Assembly: GCF_965204195.1 (NCBI RefSeq)
Contig: NZ_OZ241975.1
Coordinates: 744,001-808,000, forward strand
DNA: 64,000 nucleotides
Direction of reading: 5' to 3'
Source of the DNA: Poriferisodalis sp965204195
Lineage (GTDB): Bacteria; Actinomycetota; Acidimicrobiia; Acidimicrobiales; Poriferisodalaceae
In this document: piece by piece, positions 39,714 to 49,440 of the stretch
Layout of the letters: each line of letters starts with the position of its first letter
How positions within the stretch are numbered: position 1 is the stretch's first letter
Program-made: the position numbers and the translations under genes
The notes under the pieces: model-generated
What the model was told of the DNA's origin: nothing
The model's database searches: none
The model's input: the letters and a program-made list of their open reading frames with translations, nothing else

Positions 39714-42386
39714 CTACATCGAGGTGCCGTCGGGGTTCCGGTAGTCGCGGGTGATGTGGCCCTCGTCGCACAGCGCCTGCCATTCGGCCTCGTCGAGGCC
39801 CAGCAGGTCGCGGTACACGTACTCGTTGGCGTCGCCGAGCACGCCGATGGGTCGCCACGGCATCTCGGGGCCGTCCCAGCGCCATTGCCGTCCGGGAAAG
39901 CTGTGCCAGCCCTGCTCGACCGATCCGTTCTGGCGGAACCAGCAGCGATCGCCCATCTGCGGGTCGGCTCGCAGCTGCGACTCTCGCAGCACCGGGCCGG
40001 CGGGCACACCTGCCTGCTGGCACCGGTGGAACACTTCAGCGGAGGTGCGGGTTGCGGTCCAGGCGCTGATGCGTGTGTCGATGTCGGCATGGTGTTCCAA
40101 GCGCCCGCTCAGCGTCGCGAGCCGGTCGTCGTCGGCCAGCGGTGCAGCCGTGTCGGCGAGGTCCTGATCGATCAGCTGGGCCAACGACTGCCAGTCGTCA
40201 TCTGTCTCGCACGCGATGACCGCCCACTCGTCGTCGTGATCAGGCCGGGCGGGGTCCACAGCGCAGCGGTAGCAGCCTTGCGGGGCACGAGCGATCGAGC
40301 GGTTGCCGACGGGTTGATGGCGGGTTCGGGAGGCCGCGGCGTCGATGAAGTACTCGCCGATGTGCTGCATGACGTTCTCCGACTGGGAGAACTCGATCAG
40401 TTCGCCTCTGCCGGTGCCGCCAGTTCCGTCGATGCCGTCGCGGCGTCGAAGCACCGCGAGCAAGGCGAACGCCGCGGTCGCAGCACTCGCGGGATCCATG
40501 TGGAAGACCGAGGTGAGGCTGGTGGGATCCTCGTCGGCGTACCCGCGCAGCCCGGTCAACCCGCACAGTGCCTCGAAGTTGGCTCCGAATCCGACCCAGT
40601 CGGCGTACGGACCTTCGAGTCCCATCGGCGGCATCCGCAGCACGATGGTGCGCGGGTTGACGGCGTGCACCGTCTCCCAGTCGAGACCCAGCTTCGGCAG
40701 CACGCCCAGCGAATTGTTCTCAACGATCACGTCGCACTCGCGCAGCAGGCGATGCAGCGTGGCGCGCCCGAGCTCGGTCCGAGGATCGAGGGTGCAGCTG
40801 AGCTTGCCTCGGGCATGGGCGCTGAACAGGTTCTGGCGGTTCCACGGCCGGCGCCCCGGGTCGTGATCGGGGTAACCAGACAGGGGACCCAACTCGGGGT
40901 TGATCTCCCGGGGCGGGCGGGGCATCAGACCCCGGGTGGCCGTCGGGAACACGAACGGGTTGTCCACCCTGATGACCTGTGCGCCGAGATCCCCCAGATA
41001 CATGGTGCAGGCGGGTCCCGCCCAGACCACCGTGAGGTCCAGGACGCGTATGCCCTCGAGCGGCAGTCGAGCGGGCGGCTTCGCCATCGCAGCGTCCGCT
41101 GTCCGATCGTCGCCGCCGGCGGTTTCGGGGGGCATCGATTCGGCGATGCCGGCCCGAACGTCGGCATCGTGTTCGCCCAGCAGCGGCGCCGGGCGCGGAG
41201 CGACACGTTCGGACACCGCAGGATCGGCTTGGGGTGCCGCATGGACCCGAAACGGTGCGTCGAGCTGCGTGACGGTGCCGGCAGCCGCGTGCTCGACCGG
41301 CACGAAGAAGCCGCGAGCTGCGAAGTGCGGGTCATCGAGCAGATCGAGAGGTGCGTTCAGCGGTGTGACGCCCCACTTGTTGACTTGTGCCGCGGCTGCC
41401 ACCGTGTCCTGGGTGTGCCCCGCCAGCCACATGAACAGCGAGGTCTCGACGATGTCGGGCAGGTCCGGATCAGCGATCCACGCAGGGTTGGCGAAACGCT
41501 CGGCCAGCGAGTCGCCGTCGCCTTCGTTGCCTCCCAGACCGGCGCCAGTGAGCGTCTTCACCATGCGCGGCGCCCACGACGGCAACGTGAATACCAACGC
41601 CCATCCGTTTGCGGTGGGATAGAAGCCAACCGGAGACGCCCGCTGAGGCTGTCGAGCCTCGCGCCCGACATCCGAGCCGGTATATGCCTCATAGAGCAGG
41701 TATGAGGCGCGGCGGTCAATCGTGCCTGCCTGGGCTTCGAAGGCTGAGATGTCGATGTGCGTGGACCGTCCCGTCCGCTGGCTCATCATGAGCGCCGCCA
41801 GTGTCGGCACCGCCGCCAGATTGCCGACCTGATAGGTCGTGACGTCCCCGCTCAGCTTGACTGGCTCGCGTTCGTTGATGCCGGTGCCCCACATGGGGCC
41901 GCCCATGGCATAGGTGACGATGTCGCTGCCGCGATAGCCAGCCTCGGCATAGGGACCGGTCTGTCCGAACGGTGTGATCGACGTGAGCACGATGCCCGGC
42001 CGCAGACTGCGCAGGACCTCATAGCCAAGGCCGACGTGGTCCAGATGGCCTGGCGGGAAGGCTTCGATCACGATGTCTGAGCTCGCTGCCAGGGCCCGGA
42101 CCAACTCGACGTCGCCGGCGCTGGGCGCATCCCTGCCGATATCGGCGATCACGCTGCGCTTGTTGGTGTTCAGGTGCAGGAAGAGCGGCGACTGCTCCAA
42201 GCTGCCGGCACCCTGCGGCGAGGTCGCAGCCTCGCCCCACGGGCCATGACGGCGGGACGGGTCGCCGCCGGGCGGCTCCACCTTGATGACGTCGGCGCCG
42301 TGGTCGGCGAAGAGCTTCCCCAGGTACGGGCCCGAGATTCCCGATGCGAGCTCCAGCACCCGGATGCCGGCCAACAACTGACTCAC
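39714..42386 (-). CDS. Tandem CaiB/BaiF family III CoA-transferase (long form)
   Basis: An 890-aa double-module family III CoA-transferase. Module one starts LAGIRVLELASGISGPYLGKL and keeps the catalytic aspartate (RSTHIDISAFEA). Module two starts LEGIRVLDLTVVWAGPACTMYL near residue 445, but its active-site phrase is GRGELIEFSQSEN, with Glu at the Asp position. It may therefore have one classical and one altered site. The C-terminal 60 residues (WHSFPGRQWRWDGPEMPWRPIG) are the normal closing segment. ATG 42386. It leads the operon with the DsbA-fold selenoprotein candidate 47 bases downstream and the amidohydrolase after that. Confidence 0.85.
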   Translation of the reverse strand: MSQLLAGIRVLELASGISGPYLGKLFADHGADVIKVEPPGGDPSRRHGPWGEAATSPQGAGSLEQSPLFLHLNTNKRSVIADIGRDAPSAGDVELVRALAASSDIVIEAFPPGHLDHVGLGYEVLRSLRPGIVLTSITPFGQTGPYAEAGYRGSDIVTYAMGGPMWGTGINEREPVKLSGDVTTYQVGNLAAVPTLAALMMSQRTGRSTHIDISAFEAQAGTIDRRASYLLYEAYTGSDVGREARQPQRASPVGFYPTANGWALVFTLPSWAPRMVKTLTGAGLGGNEGDGDSLAERFANPAWIADPDLPDIVETSLFMWLAGHTQDTVAAAAQVNKWGVTPLNAPLDLLDDPHFAARGFFVPVEHAAAGTVTQLDAPFRVHAAPQADPAVSERVAPRPAPLLGEHDADVRAGIAESMPPETAGGDDRTADAAMAKPPARLPLEGIRVLDLTVVWAGPACTMYLGDLGAQVIRVDNPFVFPTATRGLMPRPPREINPELGPLSGYPDHDPGRRPWNRQNLFSAHARGKLSCTLDPRTELGRATLHRLLRECDVIVENNSLGVLPKLGLDWETVHAVNPRTIVLRMPPMGLEGPYADWVGFGANFEALCGLTGLRGYADEDPTSLTSVFHMDPASAATAAFALLAVLRRRDGIDGTGGTGRGELIEFSQSENVMQHIGEYFIDAAASRTRHQPVGNRSIARAPQGCYRCAVDPARPDHDDEWAVIACETDDDWQSLAQLIDQDLADTAAPLADDDRLATLSGRLEHHADIDTRISAWTATRTSAEVFHRCQQAGVPAGPVLRESQLRADPQMGDRCWFRQNGSVEQGWHSFPGRQWRWDGPEMPWRPIGVLGDANEYVYRDLLGLDEAEWQALCDEGHITRDYRNPDGTSM

Positions 42387-42475
42387 TGCTGCCCCCTTGC
42401 CCGGCTCCGAGGACCGGTCGGACGGGGAAAGTATGGCCGATCGCCTCGAGAAGCTCGCTGGCCCGCCGTCCCCCT

Positions 42476-43825
42476 TCAGTTCATTACAACCAGGATCGGG
42501 GCCAGCGCTTCCAGCAGACCCCCAACATCGTCGTCACCCTCGAGACCCAGCAGGTTGGTCGTCAGCGCGACGCCGAGGTCGAACGCGGGTGCGTAGGCAG
42601 CGATGGTGCGAAAGCCCGGCACGCCGCCGCCGTGGGTGTAGATGGTCAGACCGAGAATCTCGTCAGTCGAGATGCCCAGGCCGTAGCTGTTGGCGGGATC
42701 CGGGTGACCTGCCGTCATGAGAGCGACCTGGTCTTCATCGAGGATGTCGCCCGCGAAGAGGCCCCGGATCAGCAGCGCCACGTCGCCGATCTGCGCTTCG
42801 ATGCCGCCGCCGGTCCATCCTGCGGAACGGGCGAAGTCGCTCGGCACGGTGCCGATGTCGACGAAGATGGCGTCGTTGTGAGTGATCTGGTTGTCGGTGG
42901 TGAGTCCCAGCAGCGGCCCCATCAGGTAGCCGATCGTCCCGCCGACGTACCCGTTCGCGGTGGGCTCGGGTGGGAACTCTTCAGGCGTGAGGTAGGTGTG
43001 CTCCAGAGCGAGCGGCTCGAACACGCGGGACCGAAGCTCCGCGGCTGCCGTGTTGCCGGTGACCGCCTCGATGAGCAGGCCCGCAGCGACGTAGCCGGTG
43101 GTGTTGTAGTGGAATTCGGTCCCCAGCTCCGCCACGGGTCCGTACTCGGCCGCGAATTCCAAAATCTCCTCTGGTGAGATCTGCTCGGCCAGCCGAGACG
43201 CTGCGAGTTGGTAGAAGCTGACGTCGAACGCGTACTCGACGAAGCCCGAGGTGTGCCCCAGCAGGTCACGCACGGTGACCGCGGCGGCGTGTTCGTATCC
43301 CGGTGCCCAGTCGTCGCCCAGGTACTGCGCGACCGGCGCTTCGAGCTCGACCAGGCCTTCGGCGACGAGCTGCAGCACGACGGCAGCAGTGACCGACTTG
43401 GTGACCGAACCGATGCGCACGTGGTGGTCGACGGTCAGGGGAGCGCCAGTCGCAATATCGCTCACACCCCAAGCGAAGGTCACAGGCGCAGCGCCGCCTT
43501 GTGTGATGGCCAGCACAATGCCGGGGGCGCCAGTGCGCTCCATCCAGTCCCCGATAGCGGCGTCGAGCGGATCGATCTGCTCGTCGTCGTTGATCTCGGC
43601 GTCCGGCTCATCCTGCGGCGCGGCAGTCGTGGGCGGCGCAGCGATGGTGACCGGCGGCGCAGCTGTGGTTGTCGTGGGCGTGGCAGTGGTGGCCGGCGCT
43701 GACGCTTCGGTCGTCGTGGGCGAAGCGACAGTGCTGGCCGGGGGCTCCTGCGCGTCTTCGCCGGCACCGCTGCAGGCCGCCGCCAGCAGAACCAGGCTCA
43801 GCAAGGCCGATGCGAGTCGCTTCAT
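42476..43825 (-). CDS. Lipoprotein serine hydrolase, class C beta-lactamase/esterase family
   Basis: A 449-aa exported protein. The N-terminus is a lipoprotein signal with lipobox LAAAC (C18), followed by a 60-residue Thr/Ala/Pro-rich linker (TTTEASAPATTATPTTTTAAPP) of the kind that spans the wall. The catalytic domain has S140-V-T-K143, a YNT tyrosine motif (FHYNTTGYVAAG) and HGGG near the C-terminus, the three elements of class C beta-lactamase-like hydrolases and D-aminopeptidases. Start ATG 43825 is fixed by the signal peptide; a longer frame is rejected. It probably acts outside the membrane on peptidoglycan peptides or esters. Confidence 0.9.
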   Translation of the reverse strand: MKRLASALLSLVLLAAACSGAGEDAQEPPASTVASPTTTEASAPATTATPTTTTAAPPVTIAAPPTTAAPQDEPDAEINDDEQIDPLDAAIGDWMERTGAPGIVLAITQGGAAPVTFAWGVSDIATGAPLTVDHHVRIGSVTKSVTAAVVLQLVAEGLVELEAPVAQYLGDDWAPGYEHAAAVTVRDLLGHTSGFVEYAFDVSFYQLAASRLAEQISPEEILEFAAEYGPVAELGTEFHYNTTGYVAAGLLIEAVTGNTAAAELRSRVFEPLALEHTYLTPEEFPPEPTANGYVGGTIGYLMGPLLGLTTDNQITHNDAIFVDIGTVPSDFARSAGWTGGGIEAQIGDVALLIRGLFAGDILDEDQVALMTAGHPDPANSYGLGISTDEILGLTIYTHGGGVPGFRTIAAYAPAFDLGVALTTNLLGLEGDDDVGGLLEALAPILVVMN

Positions 43826-43997
43826 GCAGGCAGCGTAAGAGGCCGAATCGAGAGGCGAAGCCATGAGATGCGAGATGGCAGGCGAGTCAATGGCCGCCTC
43901 GGTGGGCAGACTGTGTCGCTGCTTCGTTGGCGCGCGGGCAGTGACTTTCGCGAGTATCTGCGGCGACATCTGCTCAAGCGGGCCATAGGGGGTCGAT

Positions 43998-45572
43998 GTG
44001 AATCTCGGAATGCTGCTCTTTATGCCGGCGACGATTGCCGGCGAACAGGTCATCCTGATCGACACCTCGACGGAGGCCGGCGGCGGCACCGCACGCGAGG
44101 TCACCTACCAGGAACTGCTGGACCACGTGTCCCGCACGGCCGGGATGCTGACCACGCTCGGGGTCGGCGTCGGCGACCGGGTCGGCATCTTCGCCACCAA
44201 CAGCGTGGAATGCGTGGAGGCGATCTTTGGCGCAGCGTTCGTCGGCGCCTCGGTCGTGCCGATGAACTTCCGAGCCGGCCAAGAAGAGACAGCGCACCTG
44301 CTCAGCGACAGCGGCATCAGCGTGCTGTTCACCGAGTCGCGCTACCTGGACCTCATCAACGAGAACAAGCCGGACGATCTTGAGCACATCTACGTGCTGG
44401 ACGACGCCGACTCCTACGGCGCTGCCAGAGACGAGTCGTTCGAGCTGCCGGTCCCCGAGGATGTGGAGTTCGACGGGCTGTGCACCCTGCTGTACACCAG
44501 CGGCACCACGGCCATGCCCAAGGGCGTCAAGCTGACGAACGGCGCGATCACCGGGTACGTGATGGGCGCCAACGATGCCGCCACGGGCGAGGACATGGGC
44601 CGGATGGCGGTGGCAGCGCCGCTATACCACATCGCCGGGCTGACCTCGATGCTGAACGCGCTCTACAGCGGGCGAGTGGTGGTGCTGCTGCCGCAATTCC
44701 AGGCCGATTCATGGATCGAGTGCATCCAGCGGCACAGCGTCACCCACGCGTTCCTGGTGCCCACCATGCTGGCCCGGGTGCTGCACGCACCGAACTTCTC
44801 GGTTGATGCGTTCGGCAGCCTCGAGGCGGTCACCTACGGCGCGGCGCCCATGCCGCCCTCGGTGATCCGCCACGCAATCGACGAGTTCCCGCCGAATGTG
44901 TCGTTCGCAGGGGCCTACGGCCAGACCGAGACCACGTCCACGGTGGCGGTCCTCGACCCCGACGACCACCGCATCGAGGGAACTGACGAAGAGAAGGAAC
45001 GCAAGATGCACCGGCTGTCGTCGGTTGGACAGGTGCTCGAAGACGTGCAGGTGCGGATCGTCGACGCCGACAGCGGCGAACCGGTCGAGCCGGGCGTGAT
45101 CGGCGAGGTGCAGCTGTGGACCGACCGGGCCATGGACGGCTACTGGGGCCAGGACGAGAAGACCCGCGTGACCATCGACGACGAAGGCTGGGTGCACACC
45201 GGCGACCTCGGCTACCTCGACGATGGCGACTACCTGTTCCTCCACGGTCGCACCGGCGACATGATCATCAGGGGCGGCGAGAACGTGCTGCCCGATGAGG
45301 TCGAGGCCGTGCTGTACGACCATCCCGATGTACTCGAGGCTGCCGTGGTGGGCCTCCCCAGCGAGGAATGGGGCGAGCGCGTGGCAGCAGCGGCCGTCGT
45401 GCGACCCGGCGGTGCCACGTCCGGCGACGATCTGGTTGCGCATGCCCGTGAGCGCCTTGCCCCGTTCAAGCGCCCCGAGTTCGTGCATCTGATGGACGAG
45501 TTGCCGCGGACCTCCACCGGCAAGCTGCTGCGCCGCGACCTCATCCCCATGCTCGACGATCTGGGCATCTGA
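43998..45572 (+). CDS. Acyl-CoA synthetase (AMP-forming ligase)
   Basis: A 524-aa member of the adenylate-forming family. LLYTSGTTAMPKGVKLTN is the phosphate-binding motif A3, GAYGQTETT is A5, HTGDLGYLDDGDYLFLHGRTGDMI is A7-A8, and PRTSTGKLLRRDL carries the catalytic lysine A10. The sequence type is that of medium- or long-chain fatty acyl-CoA or carboxylate-CoA ligases. GTG start at 43998 after GGGGGTCGAT. The 172-base gap to the divergent lipoprotein gene holds both promoters. The following truncated amidohydrolase is on the same strand, 53 bases on. Confidence 0.9.
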   Translation: MNLGMLLFMPATIAGEQVILIDTSTEAGGGTAREVTYQELLDHVSRTAGMLTTLGVGVGDRVGIFATNSVECVEAIFGAAFVGASVVPMNFRAGQEETAHLLSDSGISVLFTESRYLDLINENKPDDLEHIYVLDDADSYGAARDESFELPVPEDVEFDGLCTLLYTSGTTAMPKGVKLTNGAITGYVMGANDAATGEDMGRMAVAAPLYHIAGLTSMLNALYSGRVVVLLPQFQADSWIECIQRHSVTHAFLVPTMLARVLHAPNFSVDAFGSLEAVTYGAAPMPPSVIRHAIDEFPPNVSFAGAYGQTETTSTVAVLDPDDHRIEGTDEEKERKMHRLSSVGQVLEDVQVRIVDADSGEPVEPGVIGEVQLWTDRAMDGYWGQDEKTRVTIDDEGWVHTGDLGYLDDGDYLFLHGRTGDMIIRGGENVLPDEVEAVLYDHPDVLEAAVVGLPSEEWGERVAAAAVVRPGGATSGDDLVAHARERLAPFKRPEFVHLMDELPRTSTGKLLRRDLIPMLDDLGI

Positions 45573-45625
45573 GGCCGGTCCCGGGGCTCGGCGCGGCTGG
45601 GCTCGCCAGGATCGCGAGCGCAGCC

Positions 45626-46858
45626 GTGAGCACCACCCAGACGCTGGGGTACTGCGACGATCATCTTCATCTCTTGGCATGCGCCGCTGCGCGCCGATCG
45701 GTGAATGTCCAGGCGGCGGCGTCGGTGGGGGAGCTGCTTGACATCGTCGGACATGCCGCGCGCAGTTTTGCCTCACCGAGGACGCGCCAAGACTGCCAGG
45801 ACAGCGCTGAAGGCAACGGGGGCGATTCGCGTCAGTGGCTCCGGGTTTGGGGTTACGACGATTCACTGCTCGATGAGCGTCGCCACCCGACCGCCGCTGA
45901 AGTCGACGCTGTCACGCACGGTGTTCCGACCGTGCTGCATCACGTCACCGGTCATGTGGCGGTGGTGAACACGGCCGCGGGCCGCGCCTTGGGCCTGACG
46001 TCAGGCGAGGTGCTTGTCGAGCGTCAGGATCTGCTGGCAGCGGTGCCACGGGACGATCACAGCGCGACGGTGGCGGGCGTCACGGAGGTTCTGGCCGACC
46101 TGGTTGCTGCGGGCATCACCGCATGTACGGACGCGACGCACACCAACGACATCGGTGCGCTGGAGCTGCTGGCAGAAGCCGCCGCTGGGGTGCCCTCCGT
46201 GAACGTCACGGCGATGGTGGGTGCCGACCGACTCGACTCGTTGGGAGATCTTGATTTTGGCGAGACGGTTCTGTCGTCTGGGGGCGCGGCCGATGCGGGC
46301 GCGGTGCGGGTCGGACACGCCAAGGTCATGCCGCCTCACGATGACGACAGTGCTATCGCCGACTTGGTAGCGGCGGCGCGCGCTCATCGATTTCCGGTCG
46401 CCGTCCACGTCATGGACATCGACACACTGCAAGCGACCTTGGATGCCTTGGAGGCGCACCCGCCGCTGCCGTCCGGGATGGCGACGAGCGAAACCCGTCG
46501 CCCAGCGGCCGACTGCACAGCGCCCGACCGCATTGAACATTGCGCGCTCGCACTGCCCGAACAGCTCGACCGCATCGCCCGGCTCGGCGTCGCAGTAGTG
46601 ACCCAGCCCAGCTTCGTGACCCGGCGTGCGCAGAAGTACCGAGAACAGCTCTCGCCGACCGAGCAGGCATGGCTCTGGCCACTGGCCAGCCTGCTGAGTC
46701 GCGGCATCCGCGTCACGCTGTCCTCCGACGCTCCCACGGTTCCCCCCGATCCCGCCGAGTGGATAGCAGCGGCCACGGGTCGAGACATCGCGCCCGATGA
46801 ACGCATCGACGCCCAAACCGCACGCCGACTGTGTATGGAAGCCGACGCAGACCGTTGA
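45626..46858 (+). CDS. YtcJ-like amidohydrolase lacking both ends of the composite domain
   Basis: A 410-aa protein resembling the core of Amidohydro_3 (YtcJ) enzymes. It starts almost at the metal motif (GYCDDHLHLLAC, H-x-H near residues 13-15), has DRIEHCALALPEQLDRIARLG and VTLSSDAPTVPPDP with the final aspartate, and stops at QTARRLCMEADADR. Typical family members are about 540 aa, with a 60-residue strand domain before the HxH and a GSLxxGKxADLVVLD closing segment; both are missing. It may be a specialised short form or a trimmed, inactive copy. GTG start at 45626. Confidence 0.65.
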   Translation: MSTTQTLGYCDDHLHLLACAAARRSVNVQAAASVGELLDIVGHAARSFASPRTRQDCQDSAEGNGGDSRQWLRVWGYDDSLLDERRHPTAAEVDAVTHGVPTVLHHVTGHVAVVNTAAGRALGLTSGEVLVERQDLLAAVPRDDHSATVAGVTEVLADLVAAGITACTDATHTNDIGALELLAEAAAGVPSVNVTAMVGADRLDSLGDLDFGETVLSSGGAADAGAVRVGHAKVMPPHDDDSAIADLVAAARAHRFPVAVHVMDIDTLQATLDALEAHPPLPSGMATSETRRPAADCTAPDRIEHCALALPEQLDRIARLGVAVVTQPSFVTRRAQKYREQLSPTEQAWLWPLASLLSRGIRVTLSSDAPTVPPDPAEWIAAATGRDIAPDERIDAQTARRLCMEADADR

Positions 46859-46898
46859 GTACCCTGCCGCATCGCCGCTGCGAGCAGGGGGAGGACCC

Positions 46899-48095
46899 AT
46901 GGCCGGGCCGATGGAAGGCATCCGCGTCGTCGAGCTGGGCGTGTGGATCGCCGGACCTGCCTGCGGCGGGATCCTGGCCGACTGGGGTGCCGACGTACTC
47001 AAGGTGGAGACGCCGGACGGCGACCCGTTCCGTTCGCTGGGCTGGCTGTTTCAGGGCGATGGCAACCCGCCGTTCGATCTGGACAACCGCGGCAAGCGCA
47101 GTATCGCTCTCGACCTGCGGCAACCGGAAGGGCTCGCCGCGCTGCACTCCCTGCTGGCCGACGCCGATGTCTTCCTGTCCAACATCCGGCCCGGCGGGCT
47201 CGAACGCATGGGCCTCGACTACCCGTCGCTCGCGCAGCGCTACCCGCGCCTGATCTACGCCAGCGTCACGGGGCTCTCGCTGCGGGGCGACGAGCGCGAC
47301 CGCCAGACCTACGACGTGGGTGCGTTCTGGTCGCGGGCGGGGATCGTCCGGTCGTTGACCCCCGAAGATGCCGACCTGCCTTATCAGCGCGGCGGCATGG
47401 GCGATCACATGACCGGGCTTGCGGCGGCGGCCGGGGTTGCGGCCGCGCTGTTCCACCGCACCAGCACCGGCAAGGGACAGCTCGTGGAGTCGTCGCTGCT
47501 GCGCCTGGGCACCTACCTGCTGGGCTGGGACCACAACATCACTGCCATGACGGGTGACGAGACCGAGGCCTGGGGCCGCGACAGCCCGCCTAACCCGCTC
47601 ATCAACTGCTACCGCTGCGGAGACGGCGAATGGCTCTGGATGCTGGGCCTCGAAGGCGATCGACATTGGCCGTATGTCGTGAGCGCGCTGGAACGGCCGG
47701 AGTGGGAGGACGACCCCCGTTTCGCCGACATCGTGCTCCGCCTGGAGAACACGGCTGCCCTCACTGCGGAGATGGACGCCGTCATGGCCACCCGCACACG
47801 CGCCGAGTGGGGCGAGATCTTCGATGCAAACAACGTCTGGTGGGCCCCCGTGCAGTCCACGCTGGAGATGCGGTCTGACCCGCAGGCCCACGCGGCGGGC
47901 TGCTGGGTGAAGGTGCCGACGCCCGACGGCAGCACGACCGAGATGGTCGCGACACCGGTGGATTTCTCCGAGAGCGCATGGGCTCCCGGCGGTCCGCCGC
48001 CCGAGCTCGGCCAGCACACCGAGCTGATCCTGCTCGAGCACGGCTACGACTGGGATGACATCGAGCAGCTGAAGCAGGCAGGCGTGATCCCCTGA
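46899..48095 (+). CDS. CaiB/BaiF family III CoA-transferase, Glu at the catalytic position
   Basis: A 398-aa single-module family III CoA-transferase: MEGIRVVELGVWIAGPACGGIL, VLKVETPDGDPFR, NIRPGGLERMGLD, and INCYRCGDGEWLW. At the site of the catalytic aspartate the motif reads GKGQLVESSLLRLG, with Glu instead of Asp. This occurs in some relatives, but transferase activity should not be assumed. Start ATG 46899 has GGGGGAGG upstream. No partner acyl-CoA gene is adjacent apart from the upstream ligase and amidohydrolase. Confidence 0.85.
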   Translation: MAGPMEGIRVVELGVWIAGPACGGILADWGADVLKVETPDGDPFRSLGWLFQGDGNPPFDLDNRGKRSIALDLRQPEGLAALHSLLADADVFLSNIRPGGLERMGLDYPSLAQRYPRLIYASVTGLSLRGDERDRQTYDVGAFWSRAGIVRSLTPEDADLPYQRGGMGDHMTGLAAAAGVAAALFHRTSTGKGQLVESSLLRLGTYLLGWDHNITAMTGDETEAWGRDSPPNPLINCYRCGDGEWLWMLGLEGDRHWPYVVSALERPEWEDDPRFADIVLRLENTAALTAEMDAVMATRTRAEWGEIFDANNVWWAPVQSTLEMRSDPQAHAAGCWVKVPTPDGSTTEMVATPVDFSESAWAPGGPPPELGQHTELILLEHGYDWDDIEQLKQAGVIP

Positions 48096-48240
48096 CGCCA
48101 GCCACGTGAGCATCGCGCGTCGAACCTGCTGCTGGGCGTGAGATAACTTCGATCCGCCGCGTCGCCGTGCGCCCAGAGCTCATCAGGGTGGGGCTCGACA
48201 ACCCGGGTGCGCGAGATGGGGCGGCGGGGAGGGAGAGCGG

Positions 48241-49416
48241 ATGATCGAGCCGGTCAGCGCTCGTGTGTTGACGCCCGAATGGGCGCCGACGGTGATCCCC
48301 GCGCCGTATGACTCGCTCACCCCCGACGAGCACGCGCAGCACCTCGCCGACAATCCCGACTCCTTCGCCCATGTGGCCGGGTTGCCGCCGGAGAGCTTCG
48401 GCCACCCCAGCGAGCACCGGCAGCACGCCACGCGCAGCACGCAGGCACTCGAACGGCTCATCGGCTTGGGCGTGTTCGGCGCCACCCGGGAACCGAGCCT
48501 GTACGTGCAATGCGTGGAGGCTGACGGTCACGCGCAGCACGCATTGCTGGGCGGCGTGCGCCTGGCCTCCCATGAGCTGCGCCCGCACGAGGACACACAG
48601 CCAGGCCGGGTGCACGGCCTGGCCGTGCACTTCACCGAGGTCGGCCGCATGTCGAGCCCCGTGGTTGTCACCGCGCCGCGACTGACAATGGTCGCCGACG
48701 TCATCGAAGCCACCCTTGCCGCAGCCGGGGCGTCCACACCGCTGGAGCCGCTGCTCGACACCAAGACCGCCGACGGTGCGCGGGTCACGCTGTGGCCGGC
48801 CGTTGTCGGGGGTGGCGAGGGTGCCAGCGTCGGACTCGATGGCCCGCTGTACATCGTGGACGGGCACCATCGCGTCGCAGCTGCCAGGCAGGCCGGCTTC
48901 TCGCATGTGCTCGTGGCATGCGCACCCACCGACGAGCTGCACCTCGGCAGCTTTGACCGCGAACTGAGCGAACTCGACATGATGCCCCGGCGTGTCATGG
49001 AGTTGATGAGGACTCGGTGCGATGTCGAAGAGGTGCCCGACGCAGTCGCCGCGCGCCCGGGGGCGCCGGGATGGGTCGGCGTCGGCGTGGCAGGCCACTG
49101 GTTCCGCGCACGCCTGCGCCACGCTGGTCCCGCCGACGACCCGTCGCCGGTTCAGAACCCGGCCACCCGGCTGGATGCCGCATTCGTGCACGACTTCATG
49201 CTGGGGGAAGTCTTTGGCATCGCGAGCGCTTCGGATCCGAGGCTCACCTACCGTCCCACGACGGTGGCCGCCGTCCCAGCGCCGGTCACGATCCTGCTGG
49301 CACCGGTGCCGCTCGGTTCGGTGTTCGAAGTTGCCGACTTCGGCGGTGTCATGCCGCCGAAGACCACCTACTTCCTGCCGAAGGCTCGCTCTGGGTTGCT
49401 GCTGGTTCGCTGCTGA
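48241..49416 (+). CDS. DUF1015 (SerK-like) family protein
   Basis: A 391-aa DUF1015 protein. VIPAPYDSLTPDEHAQHLADNP is the standard beginning, YIVDGHHRVAAARQAG the central ParB-like DGHHR motif, and VMPPKTTYFLPKARSGLL the diagnostic C-terminus. Some members phosphorylate free serine (SerK); whether this one does is unknown. ATG 48241 after GGGGAGGGAGA. It stands 24 bases before cobU in the same direction, so it may be cotranscribed with the cobalamin genes. No cobalamin riboswitch was recognised in 48096-48240. Confidence 0.85.
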   Translation: MIEPVSARVLTPEWAPTVIPAPYDSLTPDEHAQHLADNPDSFAHVAGLPPESFGHPSEHRQHATRSTQALERLIGLGVFGATREPSLYVQCVEADGHAQHALLGGVRLASHELRPHEDTQPGRVHGLAVHFTEVGRMSSPVVVTAPRLTMVADVIEATLAAAGASTPLEPLLDTKTADGARVTLWPAVVGGGEGASVGLDGPLYIVDGHHRVAAARQAGFSHVLVACAPTDELHLGSFDRELSELDMMPRRVMELMRTRCDVEEVPDAVAARPGAPGWVGVGVAGHWFRARLRHAGPADDPSPVQNPATRLDAAFVHDFMLGEVFGIASASDPRLTYRPTTVAAVPAPVTILLAPVPLGSVFEVADFGGVMPPKTTYFLPKARSGLLLVRC

Positions 49417-49440
49417 TCCGCTGCAGATGCTGTTTCGCTC

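Noticed and set aside
39660..41705. Open frame of 681 codons on the plus strand
   Set aside because: Antisense to the tandem CoA-transferase, whose two modules are unmistakable. Low-complexity composition typical of a shadow frame.
48096..48240. Cobalamin riboswitch upstream of the DUF1015-cobU-cobT-cobS run
   Set aside because: I could not find the conserved B12-box (GCCACTG-type) or a matching fold in this stretch.
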